Shown here in pieces: positions 11,640 through 23,993 of a stretch of 64,000 nucleotides of DNA. The DNA comes from Lunularia cruciata. Its lineage: Eukaryota; Streptophyta; Marchantiopsida; Lunulariales; Lunulariaceae. Under the pieces are notes generated by a model, which was given only the letters and a program-made list of their open reading frames with translations, ran no database searches and had not been told where the DNA came from. The position numbers were made by a program, and so were the translations under genes. Every line of letters starts with the position of its first letter. Within the stretch, counting starts at the first letter, position 1. Where the stretch lies: positions 22,102,744 through 22,166,743 of the forward strand of contig OX419759.1 in NCBI GenBank assembly GCA_948567375.1, in the 5' to 3' direction.

Positions 11640-13191
11640 AAAGCTACCCACCCCGGACGTTCTGATGATGTGGTCCAGTAATTTAACGCTTGTGGGTATT
11701 GGTTTGCTCGTTGACAGCCAATGGCGTGAGTAGGGATACGGAAAAGGGTCGTTTTAACAAAGAAAAAGGAAAAGGGCGACCGCGTAGAAAACAGGAAGGA
11801 TGGGAAGAATTTATGGAAGATAGAGTCGATTTAACAATTCCTGCATGAAAACTCTAAAAGGAAATTTTTAAATCAAGACCTTTCTACTCGACTATAACAT
11901 CGTCATAAAAAATACGAACTGCGAGTTATGAGTACTTCGATCCGAAAATCTATACAATCACCATAAGATACCACCAATATACCACCAAATCAAGACCGTT
12001 CTACTCCACTGTAACATCGTCATCAAGTACGAACTGCGAATTATGAGTCCTCCCATCCAAAAATCCATACCATCATCATAAAATGCTGTCGTCCCATGAT
12101 CTAAAAACTGACCTCTTTGCATTCCTCAATCTAATGTATCTGCGTGCCGCGCAAAGATGTTGAGATCGGCAAATAGATAAGTCATACAGAAAAATGTTCG
12201 TACGTTGATTTATTAGTTATGATCTACGTTCCACTTCGCGCAGAGAAGCAAATGATAGATTGATCTATCTTCCATCTTCGCTCGAACTGCGAAAGCTAGC
12301 AAGTACAGATGTTCCTGTAAGTTGCCTGAGCCTGCTTCCGTAGACGTACAGTAGGAGTGTTCAATTGTTAGGCATGTCAGACACCCGTGCGATGGACTGC
12401 GGAAGATTTAAAACATGATAATTTCAAATGAAGTCGACTCTCTTGGCAACAAAGTACCGTAAGCTGACAAGTTCCGTATTCGGCATACGGACATTTACTT
12501 TCGGCATGTCTTCTCAAGCTTGGGTTTCCATGATTAAATTCAGTACTCAATTTGCGGTTTCAGCCTCGTTGAAAGGGACTCGTGAAGATGAGTAGACTAG
12601 CAGCTAATCAAAACCATCTTTCTTCCCGCTGAAAGGACAGGGCAAGCATTCGTCGTCTGTTGGCTTCAGCATGTGGAGATTGCTGAGTTGCTGCTTTGAC
12701 AAAGTTAACCACCAAGAAGGATCCTTCAGAGAGAAATCGCGGACTGACTCCTTGCAATCGCAAAACGATGACTTTAGCAACAATCTTGTTTTGTCCCCAG
12801 ACTCCAGTTATTAAGACTAGTATATCCGTAACTCTAAAGTCTGAGGTAAGCTGCACATGAAGATAGACTGCTTGAAAACCGTGGTGAGAAGGGCACCGTG
12901 GCGTGTATGTCGTGAACTCATAACAAATAACAGCACACAACTTTCGTCCGAAAATTACAATACAGAGCTTCCCTTGAGGGCCATCTTTCTATTTGCGGCC
13001 CACTAACTCATTTGAATCTAGAACACCTTACCGATGAAAGAACCCCATTTGAATGATAGTGGGAGTAGTTAGTTGACCAGCTCATCGTCGTTCCAAACAA
13101 GAATCCCACAACTGGAACTTATCTTGTTGGAAGCGCTATCCACATGTTAGCCTAGCAAAAATTCTAAAGTGAGCAATCTAATTGCTATATT
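11640..13191. other. Host flank downstream of CCT4 (3' UTR and intergenic)
   Basis: This sequence is richer in CG dinucleotides than the repeats around it and lies directly after the CCT4 stop codon. The first part left of 13191 should hold the 3' UTR, but I see no convincing polyadenylation signal close to the stop; the nearest AATAAA on the minus strand is at 12209-12214. An open frame at 12608-12940 (minus) has no recognisable domain. Confidence 0.6.
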
Positions 13192-16100
13192 CTACCTGGT
13201 GGAGACAATGTCATCTATTTTCAGAATCATCCGCACACATTCAGTTGCCAAAGAGATGGCACTGGTGGAGACCAACAGAGGCTGAACGACGTTCTCCTCC
13301 AAGATGTTAGTAATCTGTCCTTTGCGGATGTTGATGCCAGTGTTTACCTGCAGACAGTAGTTACAATACACAATTAGACTCGGTATAAACAAGTTTCTCA
13401 GAACGTATGAACGTAAACGAGGAAAGGAAGACAACTAGGATATTCACCTCTCCATTGGCATGACGGTTCCTCAGCTCTGTGACAATAGAAATTGGGTTCA
13501 GACCCGCATTTTCTGCTAGTGTATAAGGAACGACCTGAAAAATAGCATCTGAGTCAGAATCCTCTCCCCAAATCAATCTTCAACCCGTATCCATGAATGG
13601 TTGCGTGTTCACTAGACTTTGTAATGATACTTTGAAGTAATAGGAGATGTAGAATCAGAACCGCGAAATGGAACAGACGCCAAACAAACTAGGGTTTGAG
13701 CCACATGGCTCACATTGGTTGAAAACCATTCACTTATTGCAGAGGAGATCAACACTTCCGAGTACTTTACCTCTAACGCCTCGGCGAAGGCACGGACGCA
13801 ATAACTTTCCATTCCTTGCAAAGTCTTAGCCCAAGCTCCTAGTTGCCGGGAGACTTCGATCTCAGGTGCACCTCCTCCTGTAGTGTGCAGAGACTTTGTA
13901 AACACCTTCAAGCAACTCTTGTTTATAACGTATTACGTAATGGAATATAGAACCCGTTGTAAAACAACCCGGTTCCAAATATAAGGTATTTCGGAAAGGA
14001 AAAGCACACATCAATTCAACCATCAGAACATAATACTAAAATGATTAACCCTGAAGCAAATCTGTACCTGCAATCAAAAATCTTTTGCTGACGAGACATC
14101 TCACAACACAAAGGGCGTCATGCAGACTACGCTCAGCCTCATCGAGAACCTGTAACGCGGAAGATGTGAGTGGGGAATATCATGCTTTTAGACCGGAATC
14201 TGAATGCATCTTCTGCCACCTGTTGATTCCATTCTCCTGAAATCAATACTCAGAGAGGGTATCTACTAGACTAAAAGTTCGTAATGATACTAGTGTTTCC
14301 GCACCTGGACCAGGTACTCAATTGTCATTGGACTTCTGGGCTACGAGAGGGAGGGCACCCAATGCATGGGAAATTATATAAGGTTTCTATGCATCCACCA
14401 GAATGTCTCAAAATCTCTGGAGTACTAATCCCAAGTTCATCATATGACTAGGATTGTCAGTTTGGAGGTTGTAAAAGGGGTGTGCAAGTGTGTTACCAAT
14501 GCATTGGAACCTTTCACCAGAATCGTTGTTGTCTTTCCCATGTTCTTGATACCGGTGGCTTTTACAATCTGCCAGGAGAAAGTGGCAAGCTGTGTGATTA
14601 AGTTGTTCCCAGGAGTGTCAAAGATTGCTAAAAACCGTAAAGTTAAAACACTGAGCAGCAATGAGTACGTGAACGTACACTTCCACTTCCGACGTGCACT
14701 TCCTCTACTAGATCAGCCGCTCCCAGTTTCTCTGGTCGAAAGTGTTCGATGTTCGCAATTGGCAAACAGTTGAGAGTCTTGGCGATAAATTCGATGTCCT
14801 CACGTTCGACATCTCTCACAACCAGAATCTTAGCCTTTGCTAGATAATGCAGTGACAAATCAGTGACTGCATCTCGTAAAATACTTTTCTGGACGAGTAA
14901 AACGTTGCACCCTGTTGCCTTAATTTTCTTGATCATTCCTAAGATGTAGTTTCGCTCCTCCTTGAGAATTCTATCCATCTGAAAAATCCCCATACGTTAC
15001 GGTCAGTACCTGGCAGCCTCAGAAACTTCCTTCACACGGTAGTCTTAAGTCCTACTCAGTTTGCTCCACGAATATGCACCTGCGTATAGTCGGACACGAT
15101 GACGTTTTGTTCTATGTCTGTCTTGGGAGGGGAGACTTGGAATTGGATTAGACCAATCTTGGCGTTTTCAATGCGCGTGGGACCCCCGGCGGTGTGACTA
15201 GCTTTATGATCAAAAACGAGCCCTTTGATCATCTCCGTATCATCAACCTGTATGTAAATAAGAGGAATTGACATTAAAACCCACAGAGGGACATTTTCAG
15301 GAAACAAGTAGCACCAATTCCACCAAACAAGTAGTGCCCTGATGTCATCAGGGCACTACTGTGGGAACCTCACTTAGACAACAGTCAGGCTTACGAGGAC
15401 TTCATTTGTTAGTTAAACCGCAATACTGTGAGAGGTAAAGTACGCTACGTAGCTATAAAGATAAGAAGCAAAAATCTTGTGTGCGTAGTAACTTACGGTG
15501 CCTCCCAATTTCTTCAACACCTTCACATCTCGTAGATCGACTGAGTTAGGTCGGGCGGGGTCGATCACATTAAGAACAGCATCCACCGCCAGAGGAGCTA
15601 GCAGTGACGAGTACTGACTCACGACCTGCGCAATGAAAAGATACATGTAAGAAAGTTTGCGTCGGAGTCCTATCTTACGATCACCACCGAGCTGGGTTCA
15701 ACAATATTTACCAAACAGTAATCTAGAAAGCACACAACCGTGCAGTATTCAAAGCGAAGATGATATCAGGAAAACGTCCATACATACTTTTCAATGTTTA
15801 AGCATGTGTAGGTCCATGTCAAGTTGTAGAAATTAGAATTCGCTATCAAGTTTAATAAAACCAGGTGGCATATAAACTGACTTCGCAGTTGTAATCCTCA
15901 CACTTCCAAGCTTTACTGTTCTTCAAGGGACATGCTTTCAGAACATTCATCTTGATCTTCTGATTCTTACTGTCTGGACTGGACCTGATTTGAAACGTGT
16001 TGCCTGGACAGGCACTCACCTTACTGTTCAAAGATGTGCTTGCACTCTTCACTAAAGATGCCCGGTCAGAAAGCTCCACTGGGACAGCCATGGCTGTCAA

Positions 16101-17491
16101 AACCTGCTCACAGAAGAATACTCGGAGATGATTGGCTGGATGTGTGCACGGAGTCCTGTTCAATCTAGCAGCAAAGCAAGAGTAGACTGACTGGCAGACT
16201 AGCTTCCATCGACTACACATGGAGGCAAATCAAGAAGTGTAACCCAGTATCGAGTTTAAATTTGATCGCGTTCACAAGGTGCAACTCCGGATACGTTACC
16301 CACCTCTACAGCCTTCTCTGAAGCTTTGTGTAGAGAATCTGAGATAACAGTGGGATGAACTCCCATCCCCAGCAGATTTTGACATTGCCTAAGAAGAGCC
16401 CCGGCGATGACGACAACTGCAATCCCACCTCCAAGGGTCAGACTAACGTTGCAACTTAGGGAGGAGACAAGAAACAGATTGCGTATTTGCAATGAAGTTG
16501 GCCACGAGTAAAACTCCCGGAACTATTCCAGATTCACATCACCGGCGAGTCAACGGAACCGGCTTCCTTTCGACACACTACAGATTCCACCTAAACGACG
16601 CGTTTTCCTCGATAGCTCTCTGCTCCCAATAACTAATGGATACACTTGCTTCTGCAGCTCAAAACCAAAACCCTATGATACTTGTATTGAGGACCATTCC
16701 TAGACCAGTGACTTAAAAGACCTAGATAAGGCGCGACACAACGCTAATTCACCTGTTGTGGTTCCGTCCCCGGCTACAATGTCTTGTGACTTGGACAGCT
16801 CCACAAGCATCTTCGCAGCAGGTTGTAAAACCTCCATCTGCAATTTTCGGCAGAAGTCAGCAGCTCCAAACCAATACAGTAACTGATCCAGGCGGCCTTC
16901 GTGACTCCTCTATACACAATAAACTATATTCCGTGGGGATACTATGTGACCAAAGTCTTAACATCTTACAATTTTCGCTATTCAAGAATTAAATAGCAGG
17001 TGGAAACATTGCCTTGCGAAAATTCTACAGGGCGCCCATTCAAATATCTCAACCATCGCACAACCCTTCCCGCAAACGTTCGTTCGCCCCGCACAAGTTC
17101 CCACACTCTTGCTATAATATGGATCTAAAATGCATTTATCAGTTCTCTCCTTCAAAGCATACTACCGATAGAGATCAAAAGCTCAAAATGACCTGAACGA
17201 CGAGACTCACGAAAAATTGCGGATCCAAGAACTTATAGGTTCAATCAAACCCTTCCATTTTCCACCCACCTTGTTCAAAATGGTGGCTCCATCGTTGGTG
17301 ATGATGACATCCCCATTGGCGCTTGTCAACATCTTGTCCATACCCCTGGGGCCCAAACTAGTTCTAACGGCATCGGCCACCGCCTTACCGGCAGCAATAT
17401 TCGCCATCCTGATATCATCCTTGCGCTTGTTGTCCACATACTTCTCAGTTTTCCCACCACCTCCTCCTGGAACCACCTGCGGCCCTGGCAT
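13192..17491 (-). CDS. CCT4: T-complex protein 1 subunit delta (chaperonin CCT4), 12 exons
   Basis: CCT4 is one of eight subunits of the cytosolic TRiC/CCT chaperonin, which folds actin, tubulin and other proteins using ATP. Exons, in transcript order on the minus strand: 17491-17270, 16837-16753, 16416-16304, 16103-16020, 15625-15497, 15247-15080, 14978-14679, 14568-14497, 14149-14068, 13877-13771, 13534-13448, 13347-13192. They sum to 1605 bases: 534 residues plus a TAG stop, close to the ~536 residues of the Arabidopsis protein. All junctions are GT-AG. Group II chaperonin motifs are present: [11 protein letters not shown] (residues 44-54), ITNDGATI (64-71), GDGTTT (97-102, with the ATPase Asp at 98), GGGAPEIE (419-426) and ENAGLNPI (462-469). 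The start is the ATG at 17491, which opens a plant-like Gly-rich N-terminus. The ninth exon lacks a Met and is easy to miss. No lesion was seen. Confidence 0.97.
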
Positions 17492-17960
17492 TGTTGCTAA
17501 AGTTTGTCTTCAACAAACGCAACTGCGACGAGAATCAAAATCTGGAATGGATCACACCTAAAATTCCAGACTGCGATTCGTGATCGATCGGTTCGTCGAT
17601 CTGCGAGAAAGGGCAGATGAATTCCGTGCAGCTTCTCTTCCAACGAAGTGCAGAGAAGAGGAAAGAGGCTCAAAGAGCATCTGGAGAGCGGCGGGAAGAG
17701 CCGAGAATGATAACTCTAGAACTCTTCACCTCTCAGACGGGAGAGGTTTTAGTTCCTTCTTTGCTGGTCAACCTAGTAGTCCCGGAGCTCATATGGTTAC
17801 TGGCTACTGTGTACGCTTGTTTCACTGCATCGTGGGTTTGCTCAACTGCGTCCCTCGATCTTATGACGTCAACCAGCAACAGAACTGCGGCTACCAAGTA
17901 CAATGGTATAGCGATTCCCTGCCTGAAGTCTCATCTTCAGTTCTCATGCAATTAATAGGT
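17492..17960 (-). promoter_or_regulatory. CCT4 5' UTR and proximal promoter region
   Basis: This is the sequence upstream of the CCT4 ATG. It is not repeat-derived and keeps CG dinucleotides, unlike its surroundings. A perfect TGACGTCA palindrome (the bZIP/CRE-type ACGT element) lies at 17864-17871, about 370 bases upstream of the start codon. I see no clear TATA box. That this block is the promoter is inferred from position. Confidence 0.45.
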
Positions 17961-18112
17961 AAAAGTTCTCATGCAATTAATAAAGGTCCGATAGTGGGAA
18001 AAGGTGACCACATAGGTCCGATAGTAGAGAAAAAACTTATGAGGAATAGGATTAATCACATCACTCTTTTACTAACATGAATATATCTCACACTTGTAAA
18101 ATGTACATTCTT

Positions 18113-18116
<4 letters not shown>

Positions 18117-18154
<38 letters not shown>
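18117..18154. repeat. (AT)19 microsatellite
   Basis: An uninterrupted run of 19 AT units, 38 bases. Confidence 0.98.
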
Positions 18155-18159
<5 letters not shown>

Positions 18160-18587
18160 AAATCTTCTGTATTTGGATATTACGCCAGATTGAGTTTATG
18201 TACAATTCACGGTAAAACAAAACTTTCTTATAAACTATAGATTGGTAAAAATAAATGACAGTCCGTTCCAAAATAAAATATTTTATCAAATAAAAGGTGA
18301 CGGTAACTAGCATGTTAAGTATTTGGTGATTAAGCATTTCGTAAGATCCCATGATAATTTTATGATGATAATTTCTACGAGTATTACATGGGTGGCAATC
18401 TTCATGGGTGTGGTGAGAGATGATCCATCAAATTTTATGAGCTCTTATTTATCTGCATAAATTTTTTTTACTACTTTATTTTATTTTATTTAAAAATCTT
18501 ATTAATAAGATTGTCGATCCATCAAATATAGCATTAGATTATTATCGTTGGATGTTACGTTAGATCACGAATGTTCATCTTCTGTCC

Positions 18588-18634
18588 TTAGCCAAGTGGT
18601 TAAAATCTCAAAATGAACTTCTAGTTCAGTCAAC
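18588..18634 (+). other. Weak tRNA-like segment (possible SINE head)
   Basis: TTAGCCAAGTGGTT at 18588-18601 matches an A-box (TRGCNNAGYNGG) at all but one position. A poor B-box-like CTAGTTCAGTCAAC lies at 18621-18634. A tRNA cannot be folded convincingly, so it is at best a decayed tRNA-derived SINE. Confidence 0.25.
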
Positions 18635-20236
18635 TCACTCATACTTATGACGAATATGCTACCCACACAAGTTCCTTTCTAGACGAGCAAGTACCAAAAT
18701 GTACCACGCTGTTGCGTTTTTCTACTTTTAATACCAAAATGTTTAACATATTCGTGCATCTTATGTTTAGTAAATGATATATTACTCGAAATTTATCAAA
18801 AAGAAAGTAGCTTTTTTAACGAGAAGATTTTCATATATCAAAACTGTAAAACATGATCACATGCTAAAAAGCAAGAGAGTATCCTTCTCACATGTACCGT
18901 GTTAACAAAGTCTCTCTTGATCATCTCTCTAGTGAGTAGAAGGTGTATTAAAACCTTGTGCAGATTGAGTTGATTAGGATTTAACTATCTAAAGGGAATA
19001 CCCGACTACTTTGACTTATGGAGTATTGGACGCATAGATGTGGTTAAGAAGGGTTTGCAAACCGGTGTAGGAGTATAAATAGAGCTATTGAAGGATGTAT
19101 TTGTTGAAATTTTGTATAGTTAACTACTAGGCTAAACTATATTATATGAGTTTTCAAAAATATATTTAATATAATAATTTTAGATATTACCACCTACCTA
19201 ACATTCAACCTTCTTTGGATCCATTTAGCTTTGCTAAGGGTTAATAGAACATCATCTTAAGCTAGAACGGTTAAGATCATTTAACATCAATGAACCTTAC
19301 TTTTCAACATTATATTTTATTAGATAAATGGAGCCATCAACCCAAATATGGAGAAAAATGCCTAGATCTTGATAAGTAGTACTAACCACCTACAAAGTTT
19401 AGAGAAAACTTTGACGTTAGCATATAACTCCTAAAATTTTAGTAATTATAGATTAGCAATTAGATGTTTATATCTTTATAGTGGAAATTTTAATTTTTTT
19501 AAGAATATAGATGTAATTTTTTTATGAAATATTAAGATAAAATTTCTTTTTCAAAGTCTAGTTCCTTTGTTTAGGCTTCCAAAATGAGAAAAGTGCAACT
19601 GCATAGAAACACAAAGGATGGGAAGACCCAATCAAGCCGTACAAAGGGGAGACAAAATAGGTAAAATGGGATTAAGGTCCAATAGAGTCGATATGAGAAA
19701 TCTGCCCTACTACACCTAAGATATACAAGCTATGCAAGTTGTATGATCTACAAACATTTGGAGCATCCAAACAAGCATCACCTAGTGTGATTGCTCTCCT
19801 ATGGACTGCACCAACCATTGCTCTCTATAGACCAATGGACACTATCTAAAATATACTACAAAGTATAAGAGTTAGGGTGGTACCCCCTAGCACCTAACAT
19901 AATAAGCTCTTGTGCACTCCCTTACAAATGTGTCAAATGCCTTGTCCATTGCTCCATATAACTCCAAGGCTAGAGGAACAAAGAGGAGACCTTGTTGCAT
20001 ACCCATATACTTGGAGACCTTACGAGGTGTTGCTGATGCATTCACTGCCCATCCAAGGGGATAGGTAATCACTCCCTCCGATCACATGTAGGGTCCGTAA
20101 CCATGATGTCCATTATTGTCACCTAAAGATCTTGGACCAAGTATAAGTCTACCTTGACATTTGTGGTCTATAAAGCAAAACAAACTCTCCTTCCAAGCCA
20201 AGTATCCACTCTCTTATGTCATAGCAAACACTATGT

Positions 20237-20648
20237 CTATAACAATATGGAATTTAGCGACGTAGTTAGTAAGGCTAACAAAGTAGAGAATAAGCCAAAT
20301 TAGCATAGAATATTCCAAAAGCATCTAGGAAACTTCTTGGGAAGCTTCCCAACTAGCTTAACTACACTCCAAGCAAATAGCTTCTAAAAGCTTCTAACTA
20401 CCTTAGCTTGCATGCCAAGTAGACGGCTTCTAGAAGGAAGCCTCTTAAGAAGCTTCCTAGTTAACTTGGCTTGCACTCTAAGAAAGCGGCTCAAGGAAGC
20501 TTCTTGAGAAGCTTCTCAAGGGCCTTGTATGCTACCTATATATACCAAAGCCAAAGCTAATGCTAGGCATTTGGAGTTTTCTCTCATTCAAGTGTCCCAA
20601 TGTGAGCTTCCATTCTCTTATTTCTCTCCTCGGTCTTGGATTTTTACA
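20237..20648 (+). repeat. E2 5' LTR
   Basis: A ~412-bp terminal repeat matching 25435-25846. It contains clustered inverted GAANNTTC motifs (20329-20336, 20341-20348, 20496-20503, 20508-20515) and a TATATATA box at 20537-20544. It ends TTTTTACA one base before the primer site. Confidence 0.88.
20496..20544 (+). promoter_or_regulatory. LTR promoter: heat-shock-element-like pair plus TATA box
   Basis: Two GAAGCTTC motifs (20496-20503 and 20508-20515) end 21 bases before TATATATA (20537-20544). The second lies inside a perfect 18-base palindrome CTTGAGAAGCTTCTCAAG. nGAAnnTTCn is the core of the heat shock element bound by HSF proteins. The same layout recurs in the 3' LTR (25694-25713, TATAAATA at 25735-25742) and, less perfectly, in the solo LTR at 54171-54525. 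Heat response is an inference from the motif. Confidence 0.5.
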
Positions 20649-20899
20649 TTGTTATCAAAGCAAGAATAGGATAGAAGGAGTTTATGGACCACCAAATCCA
20701 TTTCCGCCAAACTATTGGCATTTTCATGTCTAAAGATTACCCAAGCATCATTTCACACAATTCATTACCTCGTGCTTTGTACATGATTTTCTACATATGA
20801 TCATCGTGTCTGAGGAACCCTTAATACTTCCGATTGTAACTTATGGAGAATGGTGGACATGCTACATCTATGTTTTAATCAATTAGATAAATTGGGAGT

Positions 20900-21860
20900 A
20901 GTGGGATATAGTATTAGTCATGGTGGCAATACCAAATGTTATCCTTGTAATGCAGCAAAAAATTGAGCACCTTACTTGATTCTTGGATGACCAAGACCAA
21001 AAATGATAAGAATACATAAAGAGAGCACCAGTTCAAGATGGAGAAGATTGCATCCAATTTCCAAAACCCAAGGTGTTTGAAGGCAAGAATCTTTTGGTCA
21101 TAGTGGAGAATTTTGTGTTTGACTGCAAACGTTACTTTGAAACCACCAATCTTCAAGATGAACAAAAACATATTCTCTTGGCTTCTAGCCAATTGGATGG
21201 TGTGGCAAAAATTTGGTGGTGATTCCAAGTGGAGTGAGATGAATGACAGGTTGTTGCACCAATTTTGATATGGGCAAAATTCAAGGATGCAATACTTGGC
21301 CAATTTCAAACTATAAATGCCACTTGAGCCGCACAAGATAAATTGGCAAAGTTGAAGCGGATTTGCTCTATAAGGAGCTACATCATACAATTTCAAAACA
21401 TCATCATGCAATTTCTAGATATACAAGAAGGTGAAGTTCTTGATTGATTTGTGCAGGGATTGAAGTCACGAACCAAATTGGAGGTGACCATGCGAGAACC
21501 ACAAAATGTGGAAGAAGCCATGCAATTGGCAAAGCACTTTGATTCATTGGTTACAACAACTTGGTCTTGACCTCGACCTACACAAAGCCTATCAATACAC
21601 TATGCACTGATGGAGGAACCAACACCAATGGAGATTGATGCTATCCAACAAAGACCACTTGGTACAAGAGATAGAGAAAGATTGTGACAAATAGGAGGTT
21701 TTTTTTATTGTTGCCAAGTTGGACATCACATTGCTAAATGTCCACTTAGGAATGGGCAATCTTGACAAGTCACCCAAATAGAGTTTGTGGAACAAAATGA
21801 TCAAGGAAATGAGGAATCCCAATTGGAGATTTTGAGCCACCTATTGGGAGCTTGATTAGT
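20900..21860 (+). pseudogene. E2 gag (broken)
   Basis: This is the plus-strand Gag remnant between the primer site and protease. It is recognisable by a collapsed zinc knuckle near 21697-21750, where YCCQVGHHIAKCP keeps the His and last Cys of a CCHC box, and by capsid-like text before it, with many stops. No full frame survives. Confidence 0.75.
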
Positions 21861-21938
21861 TCCAATGGGATTGAAGGCTTGACCTATGCAAGTTTACTTC
21901 ACTTGCAAGGTATGATATCTAATTGAGATTATAAGATT

Positions 21939-22208
21939 TTGGTTGATTCTAGAAGTTCAAAGAATTTCATATCTATGCAAGTAGCAAAGGAATTGGGTAT
22001 TCCTATCAAGTTGGTAATTGGAAGTAGATTGATGATGGCGGATGGTAGAAAAGGTTTTGCATTCCGTACCTTGCATCCTATTACCTTTAAGATTGGGAAG
22101 GAGTATTTGGAGTGTATGAGGCTTGTAGTGGTACCTCTACACTATGATGTCATTTTAGGACTACCTTGGCTTGAATTTCATAAAGTTCAATTTGATTGGA
22201 CCCAATGA
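21939..22208 (+). pseudogene. E2 aspartic protease remnant
   Basis: This open stretch of 89 residues carries VDSRSSKNFISMQVAKELGI, in which the catalytic D-S/T-G-A triad region is altered (DSR instead of DSG), and ends with VILGLPWLEFHKVQFDW, the conserved ILGxxWL strand of retropepsin-like proteases followed by the linker to RT. It is joined to RT through a ~480-base stretch containing short near-repeats around 22260-22460 (the text GATGGGAAGTTTG recurs). Confidence 0.82.
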
Positions 22209-22659
22209 AAAATCCAAGTACAACACCAAGGTAAGAATTTCTGATTAGATTGTGTGGCACCTTTGAGTAAGACACCTAAGAATAGTTAGTCCCCGAATAG
22301 GAAGTTTGTCAAGAAGGTAGCCATAGAGCATACCTTGAAGGGAGAGGAGTCCCAAGATGGGAAGTTTGCTAGAAAGGCAACCAAGGAGCAAGCTTTGCAG
22401 AGAGATGAGTCCATAGATGGGAAGTTTGTTAGTGAAGCAGCCATAGAGCAAGCTTTGGAGGAAGATAAGTCTATTTCATGATGTGGATCAAGCCGATTGC
22501 ACAAGGACAATCTGAGGAGTGCAAATAGCTTCATCAAGCAATGGTTGATCAGATAGTTCAATAGTTTCTGGACGTGTTTCTAGATGATCTACCAAAGGGA
22601 TTACTCTCTGATTGTGGTATGCCCTTCAAATTTGAGTTATTGCTAGGGAGTACTCTAGT

Positions 22660-23850
22660 GAGTAGACGAATCTATTGAGTCTCACCAAAGGAGTTGGAGG
22701 AGTTGCAAACAACACTTCCAGAGTTGTTGGAGAAGGACTTCATACAACATAGTACCTCTCCTTGGGAAGCACCGGTACTATTTGTTCCAAAGAAGGATGG
22801 AGTACTTTGTTTCTATATTGATTATCATGGGCTCAATAAGCAAATAGTGAAGAATGCATATCCATTGCCTTGGATTGATGACTTGCTTGATCAATTGAGT
22901 AGGGCACGATACTTTTCCAAGTTGGATCTTTGTAGTGGCTATTGACAAATCCCCATTAATAGGAAGGATGTACAAAAGATTATCTTTTGCACAAGGTATG
23001 GGCATTTTGAGTGGAGAGTTCTAAGATGCTCACTTCATGGATCAGATGCATTGGGTGTTGGATAGACTATTGGATTGGTACATGGTGGTGTTCTTGGGTG
23101 ATATCTTAATCTATAGCAAGGCAGAGACAGAACATGTGAATCACGTGCGAGAAGTCCTAAGACAACTATGACAATAGAAATTTAATGCAAGAAGTTGAAG
23201 TGTGCCTTTTGGCAAAAGGAAGTTACCTTCTTGGGTCACAAGATCTCATCAGAGGGGATCAAGATAGAAGAGGAGAAAATCAAGGCCATTACTGATTGGT
23301 CTACTCTAAAGGATGCTACAAAAGTATGGACCTTTAATGGGTTGGTCAATTTTTACCGATGGTTCATCCATTATTATGCTCATGCTGCTTCACCATTGAT
23401 TGACCTCTTGGGGAAGGACTTGAGCTTCCATTAGACCATCAAGCAAGAAGAACCATTCCAAAAGTTGAAATATATGGTGTCTTCAAGACCCATTCTTCAA
23501 CCTTATGATCCTCAACTACCCTATGTGGTTGATTTTGATGCTTCTAACTTTGCAATTGGAGCTGTGTTGCAACAAGAATTCCCAGATGGACTACATCTCG
23601 TTGCCTTTGTGTCTCATTGACTCAATATGGCTGAAAGAAACTACTCTACTCAAGATTGAGAACAACTTGCAATAATATATGCCACCAAGGTATGGAGGCA
23701 TTACCTCTTGGGGAAACAAGTGATCATGCAAACTGATCACAAACCATCATTGCGAACCATACACTTGGAACATATGAAGAGTCAACATCATCAATCGGAG
23801 GAACAACTCCAGTTTTTTTGACATCAAACTTGAGTAAAAACTAGGTTAGT
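22660..23850 (+). pseudogene. E2 reverse transcriptase and RNase H (broken)
   Basis: RT runs from about 22660: 22694-22945 has the fingers motif [19 protein letters not shown], then [12 protein letters not shown]. Near 23080-23110 is the region equivalent to the catalytic YxDD (VVFLGDILIYS in the right frame, with the first Asp changed to Gly). The thumb/connection piece at 23195-23434 reads CAFWQKEVTFLGHKISSEGI. RNase H follows to about 23850, with VDFDASNFAIGAVLQQEF near 23527-23580. Several stops interrupt the frame, so the polymerase would be dead even apart from the altered active-site residue. Confidence 0.85.
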
Positions 23851-23993
23851 TCCATGTCATCCTTGATGCCTTATCATGGTGATGCAATTTGAAGTCTCTT
23901 CCTCTCATCACGGTAGCAATTACAACATTGTCAATTGACTCTAAGGTCCAAAATGAGTTTTGGTTAGCTCTACAACAAGATCCCTTCTTCTAA

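Larger units (their letters stand above)
17961..20236. other. AT-rich intergenic stretch between CCT4 and E2
   Basis: Nothing coding was recognised. It holds an (AT)19 microsatellite at 18117-18154 and a weak tRNA-like segment at 18588-18634. The rest shows no repeat relation to other parts of the window that I can see. Confidence 0.5.

Noticed and set aside
12608-12940. Minus-strand open frame of 110 residues downstream of CCT4
   Set aside because: No domain; position fits the CCT4 3' flank, and the length is within chance expectation.
17617-17955. Open frame of 112 residues with a hydrophobic stretch, upstream of and divergent from CCT4
   Set aside because: No recognisable domain; it lies where the CCT4 promoter should be, and an overlapping frame (17580-18080) is equally open. 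Transcript data would be needed.
22245-22561. Minus-strand open frames made of repeated short segments within E2
   Set aside because: These are antisense to the protease-RT linker of E2, where a short sequence repeats; no evidence for a separate gene.
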